From positions 1-8,731 of the forward strand of contig USNI01000036.1 of NCBI GenBank assembly GCA_900555975.1: a stretch of DNA of 8,731 nt, given 5' to 3'. The position numbers and the translations under genes are program-made. The notes under the pieces were generated by a model. It was not told the DNA's origin. It searched no databases and was given only the letters and a program-made list of their open reading frames with translations. Source of the DNA: an uncultured Desulfovibrio sp. Its GTDB lineage: Bacteria; Desulfobacterota; Desulfovibrionia; Desulfovibrionales; Desulfovibrionaceae. Below are positions 1 through 6,355 of this stretch, one piece after another. The stretch's first letter is position 1; each line of letters begins with the position of its first letter.

Positions 1-232
1 CATGGCCGTGGAGGCGGGCATCGTGGACAAAAGCGGCGCCTGGTTCGCCTATGGTGATGAAAAGCTCGGTCAGGGTCGCGAAAGAGTGCGAGACCTTCTG
101 AACGAGAACATCGCGCTTCGTGACGAGATCGAGGCCAAGGTCAAGGAGCATCTCGGCTTCGGCGCGGACATGGCTGCCGCTCCCGCGGTGGAAGTGCCCG
201 GTGACGAAGACAGTTACGACGAAAGCTACTGA
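1..232 (+). CDS. recA: RecA recombinase, C-terminal fragment (5' end outside window)
   Basis: This is the last 76 residues or so of RecA, the ATP-dependent DNA strand-exchange protein that also triggers LexA self-cleavage in the SOS response. The fragment contains the characteristic stretch GIVDKSGAWFAYGDEKLGQG, which in RecA lies at the start of the C-terminal domain, followed by the helical stretch ending in EIEAKVKEHLGFG. The protein finishes with an acidic tail (PGDEDSYDESY), as is usual for RecA, where the tail tempers DNA binding. The ATP-binding core is upstream of the window. The ATG at position 2 is an internal methionine, not a start. The stop is TGA at 230-232. alaS follows 163 bp downstream on the same strand, an order I recall from Desulfovibrio-type genomes. 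The identification is firm; only the missing part cannot be assessed. Confidence 0.95.
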   Translation, partial: MAVEAGIVDKSGAWFAYGDEKLGQGRERVRDLLNENIALRDEIEAKVKEHLGFGADMAAAPAVEVPGDEDSYDESY

Positions 233-246
233 TTTCAGGTCATGCC

Positions 247-272
247 GCAGGGCCGCCTCCGGGCGGCTCTGC
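247..272 (+). terminator. GC-rich hairpin 15 bp after recA, possible terminator
   Basis: Arms 247-257 and 262-272 pair over 11 bp (one G-T wobble) around a TCCG loop. The hairpin sits just after the recA stop, where a terminator is expected, but no T-run follows it. It may instead be an RNA-stabilising 3' end or part of the alaS leader. The structure is seen directly; the role is inferred. Confidence 0.4.
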
Positions 273-294
273 CGTTCCCTGAAAAGACGATACG

Positions 295-312
295 GCGGCC
301 GGATCCGGCCGC
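295..312. repeat. Perfect 18-bp palindrome between recA and alaS
   Basis: Positions 295-312 read GCGGCCGGATCCGGCCGC, identical on both strands. This could be a protein-binding site on DNA or, in RNA, a 7-bp hairpin with a GATC loop. Its left arm (294-300) can also pair with 251-257 of the preceding hairpin, so the two structures compete. No regulator is identified. Confidence 0.6.
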
Positions 313-330
313 TCTGAACGTGAAAAAGAC

Positions 331-354
331 CGGGGAAAGAGCTTTCTTTTCCCG
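331..354. repeat. Inverted repeat in the alaS leader
   Basis: Arms 331-340 and 345-354 pair over 10 bp (one G-T wobble) around a GCTT loop. On the plus strand it is followed by TAGTTG, so it is not a classical terminator there. Read on the minus strand, the hairpin is followed by GGTCTTTTTC and so has a short T-run, but no minus-strand gene is seen that would need it. A smaller stem (365-369 with 377-381) lies between it and the alaS ribosome-binding site. Confidence 0.5.
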
Positions 355-395
355 TAGTTGCAGAAGGCCAGGTTGCGGCCTCATCGGGAGAATAT

Positions 396-3044
396 ATGCT
401 CACTGCCAAGGAAATACGTCGAAAATTTCTGGAATTTTTTGAAAAGAACGGCCATGCCGTGGTTCCTTCCTCCTCTCTGGTGCCCAAGGACGACCCCACG
501 CTGCTCTTCACCAACGCCGGCATGGTGCAGTTCAAGAAACTCTATCTCGGTCAGGAACATCGTTCCTATCGCTGCGCGGCCACCTCGCAGAAGTGTCTGC
601 GCGTTTCCGGCAAGCACAACGACCTTGAAAACGTCGGTCGTACCGCCCGCCATCATACGTTCTTTGAAATGCTCGGCAACTTTTCCTTTGCCTACTATTT
701 CAAGCGCGAGGCCATAACCTTTGCATGGAAGTTCGTCACCGAAGAGCTGCACCTGCCCAAGGAAAAGCTCTACGTCACCGTGTACGAGAACGACGACGAG
801 GCCTACAAGCTGTGGCAGGAAATCGCGGGCATGCCCGCCGATCACATTACCCGCATGGGTGAGAAGGACAACTTCTGGACCATGGGCGATACCGGCCCCT
901 GCGGTCCCTGCTCGGAAATCTACATCGATCAGGGCGAGGACATGGCCTGCGGTCCGAACTGCGGCATCGGCAAGTGCGACTGCGACCGCTTCCTTGAAAT
1001 CTGGAACCTCGTGTTCACCCAGTACGATCAGAAGGAACCCGGCGTGCGCGTTCCTCTGGAACATCCCAACATCGATACCGGCATGGGTCTTGAACGCATT
1101 GCGGCCGTGTGTCAGGGCAAGCGCTCCAACTTCGACTGCGATCTTTTTCAGGACATCATCCAGTATGCGGCTTCCATCGCGGGCGTGACCTACAGCTTCT
1201 CCGCTCCCGACACCAACGATGTGGATACCGCGCTTCGCGTCATCGCCGACCACAGCCGTGCCGCCGCCTTCATGATTGCCGACGGCATTCTGCCCTCCAA
1301 TGAAGGCCGCGGCTATGTGCTGCGCCGCCTCATCCGCCGCGCCCTGCGTTTCGGTACGCTCATGGGGCTGCACGAAGCCTTCCTCTACAAGACCGTGGGC
1401 AAGGTCGTGGAGGTCATGGGCGACGATTACCCCGAACTTCGCGAACATGCCGAATTTCTGTCCCGCGTTGTCTTCGAGGAAGAAAACCGCTTCCGTGTGA
1501 CTCTTGACAAGGGACTTGCCCTGCTGGACAGCGAGCTTGCCTCCCTGGCGGCCGAAGGCAGGACCGTCATTCCCGGCGAAGTGGCCTTCCGTCTGAACGA
1601 CACCTACGGTTTCCCGCTCGACATCGTGTCCGACGTGGCCTACAAGCGCGGCTTCACCGTGGACGAGGAAGGCTTTGCCGAAAAGATGCAGGAGCAGCGT
1701 GCCCGTGCCCGCGCAGCCTGGAAGGGGTCCGGAGAAAAGGATCTTGCCGCCCGTTTCCGCGGTCTGCTTGAGGAAGGGATGCAGTCCGAATTCGTGGGCT
1801 ACGACATGCTGAAGGCCGACAGCCGCATCGTGGCGCTGCTCGATGAGGACGCCCTCACCGTGGAGAGTCTGGAAGCCGGAGCAAAGGGCTATGTTGTCAC
1901 GCTGCAGACGCCGTTCTACGGTGCCTCCGGCGGCCAGAGCGGCGATACCGGCATCATCGTCACCGAAGAGGGCAAGGCCCGTGTGATCGATACCCTGAAG
2001 CCCACGCTCACCGTGCAGCAGATTGAAGTGACCGAAGGCATCATCCGTTCCGAACAGGAAGTGTCCATGGAAGTGACCGAAGGCGCGCGTATGGCCGCGG
2101 CCCGCAACCATTCCTGCACGCATCTTCTTCAGGCGGCGCTTCGCAAGGTGCTCGGCAGTCATGTGCATCAGGCCGGTTCTTCCGTGGGGCCTGATCATCT
2201 CCGTTTCGACTTCACCCACATCGCCGCCATGACTCCCGAGGAAATAGCCGCTGTGGAGCGGGAGGTTAACGCCATGATCATGGCCGACTACCCCGTGACC
2301 ACCCGTGAAATGAGCCATGACGACGCCGTGAAGTCCGGAGCCATGGCGCTGTTCAATGAAAAGTACGGCGACAAGGTCCGCGTGGTCAGCATGGGCGCCG
2401 AAGGCGTCGATCCCTGCTCCATGGAACTGTGCGGCGGTACGCATCTTTCCCGCACCGGTCAGGCCGGCAGTTTCGTCATCCTGTCCGAAGGCGGCGTGGC
2501 CGCAGGCGTACGCCGCATCGAAGCGGCCACCGGCTGGAATGCCTACAACGTCATGGCGGAACGCCGTGCGGAACTCAACGCCATAGGCTCCCTGCTCAAG
2601 GTGCGCTCCTCCGACTTCGCTTCCCGCGTGGACGCCATGCAGAAGGAAATCAAGGCCCTGCACAAGGAACTCGACAAGGCGCAGGCCGCAAGCCGGGGCG
2701 ACGTCATGTCCGCCGTGGAAGACGTGGCTGGCGTGAAGGTGCTGGCCGTGAAGGCCGGTGCCATGAACGTGAAGGCGCTGCGCGAAATGATGGACGACGT
2801 GCGCTCCAAAATGCCTTCCGGCGTGGCCTGCCTTGTGGCGGAAGATGGCGGCAAGGCGCAGATGATCCTTTATGTGTCCAAGGATCTGCATGACCGCTTC
2901 ACCGCCCCTGCGCTCATCCGCGACGTGGCCGCGGCCATCGGCGGCTCCGGCGGTGGTCGTCCCGATCAGGCTCAGGCCGGCGGCAGCAACGTCGAAGGCG
3001 TTGACGAGGCCTTCCGGATTCTGAAGACGAAGATCGCCGGATAA
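396..3044 (+). CDS. alaS: Alanyl-tRNA synthetase
   Basis: This 882-residue cytoplasmic class II synthetase attaches alanine to tRNA-Ala and hydrolyses mischarged Ser- and Gly-tRNA-Ala. The length is normal for the family (E. coli about 876). The N-terminal aminoacylation domain shows motif 2 around residues 82-98 ([17 protein letters not shown]) and motif 3 at 227-234 (DTGMGLER). A cysteine cluster at 185-196 ([12 protein letters not shown]) precedes FLEIWNLVF, as in many bacterial AlaRS. The editing domain has the metal ligands H572 and H576 (HxxxH) and C679 and H683 (CGGTH). The C-Ala domain ends with the glycine-rich motif [15 protein letters not shown] at 849-863. The start is fixed by the GGGAG ribosome-binding site at 386-390, 5 bases before ATG. 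I found no convincing promoter in the recA-alaS gap, so transcription may come through from recA or from a promoter I cannot see. The gene avoids TTA, CTA and TCA codons almost entirely, which suggests high expression. Confidence 0.98.
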   Translation: MLTAKEIRRKFLEFFEKNGHAVVPSSSLVPKDDPTLLFTNAGMVQFKKLYLGQEHRSYRCAATSQKCLRVSGKHNDLENVGRTARHHTFFEMLGNFSFAYYFKREAITFAWKFVTEELHLPKEKLYVTVYENDDEAYKLWQEIAGMPADHITRMGEKDNFWTMGDTGPCGPCSEIYIDQGEDMACGPNCGIGKCDCDRFLEIWNLVFTQYDQKEPGVRVPLEHPNIDTGMGLERIAAVCQGKRSNFDCDLFQDIIQYAASIAGVTYSFSAPDTNDVDTALRVIADHSRAAAFMIADGILPSNEGRGYVLRRLIRRALRFGTLMGLHEAFLYKTVGKVVEVMGDDYPELREHAEFLSRVVFEEENRFRVTLDKGLALLDSELASLAAEGRTVIPGEVAFRLNDTYGFPLDIVSDVAYKRGFTVDEEGFAEKMQEQRARARAAWKGSGEKDLAARFRGLLEEGMQSEFVGYDMLKADSRIVALLDEDALTVESLEAGAKGYVVTLQTPFYGASGGQSGDTGIIVTEEGKARVIDTLKPTLTVQQIEVTEGIIRSEQEVSMEVTEGARMAAARNHSCTHLLQAALRKVLGSHVHQAGSSVGPDHLRFDFTHIAAMTPEEIAAVEREVNAMIMADYPVTTREMSHDDAVKSGAMALFNEKYGDKVRVVSMGAEGVDPCSMELCGGTHLSRTGQAGSFVILSEGGVAAGVRRIEAATGWNAYNVMAERRAELNAIGSLLKVRSSDFASRVDAMQKEIKALHKELDKAQAASRGDVMSAVEDVAGVKVLAVKAGAMNVKALREMMDDVRSKMPSGVACLVAEDGGKAQMILYVSKDLHDRFTAPALIRDVAAAIGGSGGGRPDQAQAGGSNVEGVDEAFRILKTKIAG

Positions 3045-3060
3045 TAACGGTTTTCCGCAT

Positions 3061-3086
3061 GCGTGACGTCCCGAGGGGTGTCACGC
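3061..3086. repeat. Inverted repeat just after alaS
   Basis: GCGTGAC at 3061-3067 pairs with GTCACGC at 3080-3086, and the 12-base loop can extend the stem with C-G pairs. It begins 17 bp after the alaS stop and has no T-run. It may help protect the mRNA 3' end upstream of the stronger terminator at 3125. Confidence 0.4.
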
Positions 3087-3124
3087 GCTACCGCTCTTCT
3101 GACGGATGGGCGGATTGTTTCCAG

Positions 3125-3174
3125 GATGCGGGGAAGAAGGCATGCTGTTGCCTTCTTCCCCGCATCACCTTTTT
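3125..3174 (+). terminator. Strong intrinsic terminator of alaS
   Basis: Arms 3125-3142 and 3149-3166 form a perfect 18-bp stem (GATGCGGGGAAGAAGGCA with its exact complement) around the 6-base loop TGCTGT. A run of five T follows at 3170-3174. This is a textbook Rho-independent terminator and should separate alaS from mutM. I see no good sigma-70 promoter between it and mutM, so mutM may depend on a weak promoter or on read-through. Confidence 0.9.
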
Positions 3175-3235
3175 ATGTGTTCCATTGGAACAAAAAGGGA
3201 AGTGTTCATCGGTCAGGATGGCTGAGGAGGAATAT

Positions 3236-4189
3236 ATGCCGGAACTGCCGGAAGTGGAAACCGTGGCCCGCACGCTTGCTCCGCAGATCTGCGGAAGGCG
3301 CATCATGTCCGTCGAAGTCATGAATGACGGAACATGGCAGGGGCTGACAAGGGCGGCATGCGTGGCGGAACGGCATCCCGTCATCAGGGGGACGGGGAGA
3401 AGAGGCAAGCTTCTGCTGCTGTATCTTGCGGACGTGGCCGGTGAAGGCTGTCTTCCGGATCCGGCAGCGGAGATCGCCGTTCCTTCCGCGGCTTCGTGTT
3501 GGCCTCTTTTCTACAATGGAAGAGAAGCGGAACGGGGACGTCCTCCGCTTTGCGGGGAACATCCGGACGATATGACGGCGCTGGCCTTTCACCTGCGCAT
3601 GACAGGGCGTCTTTTCGTGTATCCACCAGAAATGGAGGCGCAGACACATACGAGGGTCGTCTTCACGCTTGACGACGGGAGCAAGCTGTTTTTTGACGAC
3701 GCACGCAAGTTCGGACAGGTGAGGGCGCTGTGCTCCCGGGAGCTTGAGACGTGGAAATTCTGGCGTGATCTCGGACCGGAACCTCTTGAAATGTCGGACG
3801 ACGATTTTGTCGCACGCCTGTCGTCAGGGGCGTCGGTCAAGTCGCTGCTTCTCAATCAGTCCGTGGTGGCGGGGGTTGGCAACATCTATGCGGATGAGAG
3901 CCTGTTCCGGGCCGGAATCCGCCCCGATGTTCCTGGCCGGAGACTTTCTGCGGAGAGACTCGCACGCCTGCATCGTGCGCTGGTCGAGATCCTTCTTGAG
4001 GCCATCCGTGAATGCGGCAGTTCCATAAGAGATTATCGAACGGCACGCGGGGATGTCGGGGCTTTTCAGAACCGCTTCCGAGTGTATGGAAGGTCCGGGG
4101 AGTCATGCACGATATGCGGACAAAGGCTGGTTTCGGCACGCGTGGCAGGCCGGGGAACGGTGTGGTGTCCGCACTGTCAGAAGGGATGA
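3236..4189 (+). CDS. mutM: Formamidopyrimidine-DNA glycosylase (Fpg/MutM) with internal insertion
   Basis: This is a bifunctional glycosylase and AP lyase that removes 8-oxoguanine and formamidopyrimidines from DNA. The N-terminus MPELPEVET supplies the catalytic proline (P2 before Met removal) and E3; K58 in GRRGKLL matches the conserved Fpg lysine 57. VGNIYADE around N216 lies in the helix-two-turn-helix region. The C-terminal zinc finger is complete: C291, C294, C311 and C314 with CX2CX16CX2C spacing, and R306 matches the DNA-contacting finger arginine. The start must be 3236, because the new N-terminal proline does the chemistry and GAGGAGG at 3224-3230 is ideally placed; an in-frame ATG at 3218 would bury the proline. 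At 317 residues it is about 45 longer than usual (about 270). The excess is an insertion near residues 66-113, between the strand LLLLYL and ALAFHLRMTG. Codon use is less biased than in alaS, which fits low expression. Confidence 0.96.
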   Translation: MPELPEVETVARTLAPQICGRRIMSVEVMNDGTWQGLTRAACVAERHPVIRGTGRRGKLLLLYLADVAGEGCLPDPAAEIAVPSAASCWPLFYNGREAERGRPPLCGEHPDDMTALAFHLRMTGRLFVYPPEMEAQTHTRVVFTLDDGSKLFFDDARKFGQVRALCSRELETWKFWRDLGPEPLEMSDDDFVARLSSGASVKSLLLNQSVVAGVGNIYADESLFRAGIRPDVPGRRLSAERLARLHRALVEILLEAIRECGSSIRDYRTARGDVGAFQNRFRVYGRSGESCTICGQRLVSARVAGRGTVWCPHCQKG

Positions 4190-4193
4190 GAAT

Positions 4194-4211
4194 AAATTTT
4201 GGGGAAAATTT
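4194..4211. repeat. AT-rich hairpin between convergent mutM and the small gene
   Basis: AAATTTT at 4194-4200 pairs with AAAATTT at 4205-4211 around a GGGG loop, immediately after the mutM stop. It lacks the GC stem of a typical terminator. As it sits between converging genes it might end transcription in one or both directions, but this is weak. Confidence 0.3.
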
Positions 4212-4266
4212 TCAGACCATGGCCGCGGAAAATCACGGGACTTGTGTATCGTCCGCAATATTTTCC

Positions 4267-4608
4267 TCATGCGAGCGGACGGAACTGATGCACCGTCGCC
4301 TGCCGTTGAGGCTGCGCCTTTTCCTTTTCGCTGTCGTTCATGAGAATGTTCCTCGGCCGGATGTGAGAAGCGTTCTTTTCTGACGAGGGGTGATGACGGA
4401 GCGCTTCGCGTTCTTCCCATTTTGTGTTGAAAAGCTGATTCTTGCTGCGCACGGCCTGAATCAGGGAGAGTACGATGACGGCTTCTTCCCAGGATTCGGA
4501 TGCGTCGAAGTCCTGGACGCGCTGCAGGTACTTGTTCCACAGGGCCATGAGCGAGGCTTCATCCATGGCGTTGAGCTGGCGGGCCATTTTGAGCAGCATT
4601 TTTTCCAT
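4267..4608 (-). CDS. Small helical protein of unknown function
   Basis: The protein has 113 residues and I cannot assign a function. Residues 1-70 or so are rich in Leu, Ala, Met, Glu and Lys and look fully helical (for example LMALWNKYLQRVQDF and EEAVIVLSLIQAVRSKNQLF). The last 40 are charged, low in hydrophobics and probably disordered, ending HQFRPLA. There is no signal peptide, transmembrane segment or cysteine. I have a loose memory of similar short proteins in Desulfovibrio-type genomes, but this is unchecked. The start at 4608 is chosen because AAGGGGA (4620-4614 on this strand) is well placed and a good promoter lies just upstream; a longer frame back to 4686 would run through that promoter. 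The gene is transcribed away from the purH-like gene and towards mutM. The independent ribosome-binding site and promoter argue that it is real. Confidence 0.8.
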   Translation of the reverse strand: MEKMLLKMARQLNAMDEASLMALWNKYLQRVQDFDASESWEEAVIVLSLIQAVRSKNQLFNTKWEEREALRHHPSSEKNASHIRPRNILMNDSEKEKAQPQRQATVHQFRPLA

Positions 4609-4636
4609 ATTGTTCCCCTTGATTGAACTGCCTTTG

Positions 4637-4665
4637 CTTATATCCTGCAAGAGCGGCCCGGGCAA
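4637..4665 (-). promoter_or_regulatory. Sigma-70-type promoter of the small unknown gene
   Basis: On the minus strand, -35 TTGCCC (4665-4660) and -10 TATAAG (4642-4637) are separated by exactly 17 bp. This gives a predicted start near 4630 and a leader of about 22 bases. The -35 lies inside a 9-bp inverted repeat (4659-4667 with 4708-4716) shared with the divergent promoter. Confidence 0.7.
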
Positions 4666-4709
4666 ATGAATTCTGAGGGCTGTCACCGGATGCCACGAGG
4701 AACGTCAAT

Positions 4710-4738
4710 TTGCCCGTGTACATTTTTTATGATATAAG
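4710..4738 (+). promoter_or_regulatory. Sigma-70-type promoter of the purH-like gene
   Basis: -35 TTGCCC (4710-4715) and -10 TATAAG (4733-4738) are 17 bp apart. Hexamers and spacing are identical to those of the divergent promoter. The predicted leader to the ATG at 4850 is about 105 bases and includes an eight-T run at 4773-4780. Confidence 0.72.
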
Positions 4739-4849
4739 AACAGACTTTCCGGGAACGGGCGTCCTCGCGGCGTTTTTTTTCCGTCACGTGATGACGAGGA
4801 TCGCGGGGCGGAAGGTTCCAAACATCTTTTTCGCCGATGCGGAGTTGAC

Positions 4850-6124
4850 ATGAGCGAGCTGAAAGATATGTACCGCACCATCGTTGCGGACGGTTTTCCT
4901 GATACCATGACCATCACGCTGGGAGACAGCGTGCTTACCTATCATAAGCGCACCTGGGAAATGGGCGGAGAAGTGCGCGGACTGCGCTATGGTGAAAACC
5001 CCGATCAGCCCGCCGCTCTCTATGAGTTCGTGGAGGGAGAGAACAAGGTGGCCAATCTCAAGTGGCGTTCTCCCCGTCAGGGCATTGTTTCCGCACTGAC
5101 GGAAGCGCAGATGGTGCAGTCCGGCAAGCATCCGGGCAAGACCAATCTCACCGATGTGGACAACGCCTGCAACATTCTGCAGTATCTTACCAAAAAGCCT
5201 GCCGCCGCCATTCTCAAGCACAATAATCCCTGCGGCGCGGCATGGGCCGATACCCTGTTCGACGCTCTGAACAACGCTTTCTGGTGTGACCGCATTGCCG
5301 CCTTCGGCGGTGCCGTGGTGGTGAACCGTCCTCTGGACATGAAGTGTGCCGAGCTTATCGCTTCCCAGTATTTTGAAGTGGTTGCCGCCCCCGCCTTCGA
5401 AGAGGGCGTCGTGGACGTGCTCAAGGGGCGCAAGAATCTTCGCATCTTTGAGCTTCCCGGACTTGCCCATCTGGAAGAGCTGCGCGGCATTCCCATGCTC
5501 GACTTCAAGAGTCTGACCGATGGCGGCATTGTCATGCAGAAGTCCTTCGTGAATCGCATAAACAGTGTGGATGACTTCATGCCTGCCACCGGTGCCAAGA
5601 AGGACGGCACCGTTTTCACGGCGCGCAAGCCTACGGAGCAGGAAGCCGAAGATCTGCTTTTTGCCTGGGCCGTGGAGTCCGGCGTGACGTCCAATTCCGT
5701 CATCTTTGCCCGTAACGGCGCGACGGTTGCCATCGGCACCGGCGAGCAGGACAGAGTGGGCTGTGCGGAACTTGCCATCCATAAGGCCTATACCAAATAT
5801 GCCGACGTGCTTTCCTTCAAGCGTACCGGTCTTTCCCTCTACGAGCTGCAGCAGAAGGCTCTTTCCGATGCCGAAGCTGCGGCCACGCTGGAGGACATCA
5901 ACCGTGAGACGAGAGAGAACAAGGGCGGTCTCATCGGGTCCGTCGTGGTCTCCGACGGTTTCTTCCCCTTCCGCGACGGCGTGGACGTGGTCATGGCGCA
6001 GGGCGTGACGGCCATTGCCCATCCCGGCGGATCCATCCGTGACTGGGAAGTGGTGCAGGCCTGCAACGAACATGAGCCGCAGGTTGCCATGGTGTACACG
6101 GGACAGCGTTCCTTCAAGCATTGA
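4850..6124 (+). CDS. purH: Stand-alone AICAR formyltransferase (PurH-like, no cyclohydrolase domain)
   Basis: The enzyme transfers a formyl group from 10-formyl-tetrahydrofolate to AICAR, giving FAICAR in the penultimate step of IMP synthesis. The 424 residues cover only the AICAR transformylase part of PurH; the roughly 200-residue N-terminal IMP cyclohydrolase (MGS-like) domain of the usual 520-530-residue enzyme is absent. Family motifs in order are LRYGENPDQ (45-53), NLTDVDNACNIL, the catalytic pair K123-H124 in ILKHNNPCG, SNSV (281-284), GTGEQDRVG, SDGFFPF (368-374) and HPGGSIRD (391-398). Bifunctional PurH usually has NPHQ where this has NPDQ. ATG 4850 is supported by GGAG at 4841-4844 and a promoter at 4710-4738. 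FAICAR cyclisation must come from another gene, not in this window. Split enzymes of this kind are known in some bacterial lineages; the symbol purH is used for the family and could be misread as bifunctional. Confidence 0.92.
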   Translation: MSELKDMYRTIVADGFPDTMTITLGDSVLTYHKRTWEMGGEVRGLRYGENPDQPAALYEFVEGENKVANLKWRSPRQGIVSALTEAQMVQSGKHPGKTNLTDVDNACNILQYLTKKPAAAILKHNNPCGAAWADTLFDALNNAFWCDRIAAFGGAVVVNRPLDMKCAELIASQYFEVVAAPAFEEGVVDVLKGRKNLRIFELPGLAHLEELRGIPMLDFKSLTDGGIVMQKSFVNRINSVDDFMPATGAKKDGTVFTARKPTEQEAEDLLFAWAVESGVTSNSVIFARNGATVAIGTGEQDRVGCAELAIHKAYTKYADVLSFKRTGLSLYELQQKALSDAEAAATLEDINRETRENKGGLIGSVVVSDGFFPFRDGVDVVMAQGVTAIAHPGGSIRDWEVVQACNEHEPQVAMVYTGQRSFKH

Positions 6125-6164
6125 TGACGAAGTGCCGGGGAGATTTTCTTCCCGGCACTGTCAT
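6124..6164 (+). terminator. Hairpin after the purH-like gene, probable terminator
   Basis: AGTGCCGGG (6131-6139) pairs perfectly with CCCGGCACT (6151-6159), and the stem extends inward by four pairs to a TTT loop. Beyond a two-base bulge, ATGAC (6124-6128) pairs with GTCAT (6160-6164), using the last base of the stop codon. No T-run follows directly; five T lie at 6180-6184. It is a stable 3' end and a likely but non-classical terminator. Confidence 0.6.
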
Positions 6165-6355
6165 GGGTGATCCGTCGACGTTTTTCATTCTCCGGACAGG
6201 GGCGGACGCGATGGTCGTTCATGAAGCTTCACCATGGCCAGACCGGCCGGAATGTTCCGGATTCGCCTTCGCGGCAGAATTGCCACGAATCGAGTGCGCA
6301 TGCATGCGGCCTGTATTCGGGATCCTACCTTCAGCGGCCTTTTCAGGAAAAAGAC

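Noticed and set aside
381..2891. An 836-codon open frame on the minus strand opposite alaS
   Set aside because: It is exactly codon-aligned with alaS, so stops could arise only from TTA, CTA or TCA codons in alaS, which codon bias excludes. The product is an implausible His/Gly-rich sequence, and alaS has every family motif.
3059..3235. An N-terminal extension of MutM in the same open frame
   Set aside because: It runs through the alaS terminator. Fpg needs the proline after the initiator Met at its N-terminus, and the best ribosome-binding site is directly before 3236.
4642..4668. A sigma-54 promoter upstream of the small minus-strand gene
   Set aside because: A GG and TTGC pair occurs but its spacing is one base short of the -24/-12 rule, and the sigma-70 elements fit far better.
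4741..4849. A ZTP (pfl) riboswitch before the purH-like gene
   Set aside because: Such riboswitches often precede purine genes, but I could not find the conserved CCGCCTGGGC-type 3' element or the overall architecture.
4784..6121. A 445-codon minus-strand frame opposite the purH-like gene
   Set aside because: It is again codon-aligned with the real gene and free of stops only through codon bias. The composition is His/Gly-rich and no domain is recognisable.
6125..6355. A coding extension or extra small gene in the gap before the ribonuclease
   Set aside because: The frames through this gap have no ribosome-binding site and no recognisable protein features. Apart from the hairpin after 6124 and a small palindrome, nothing is supported.
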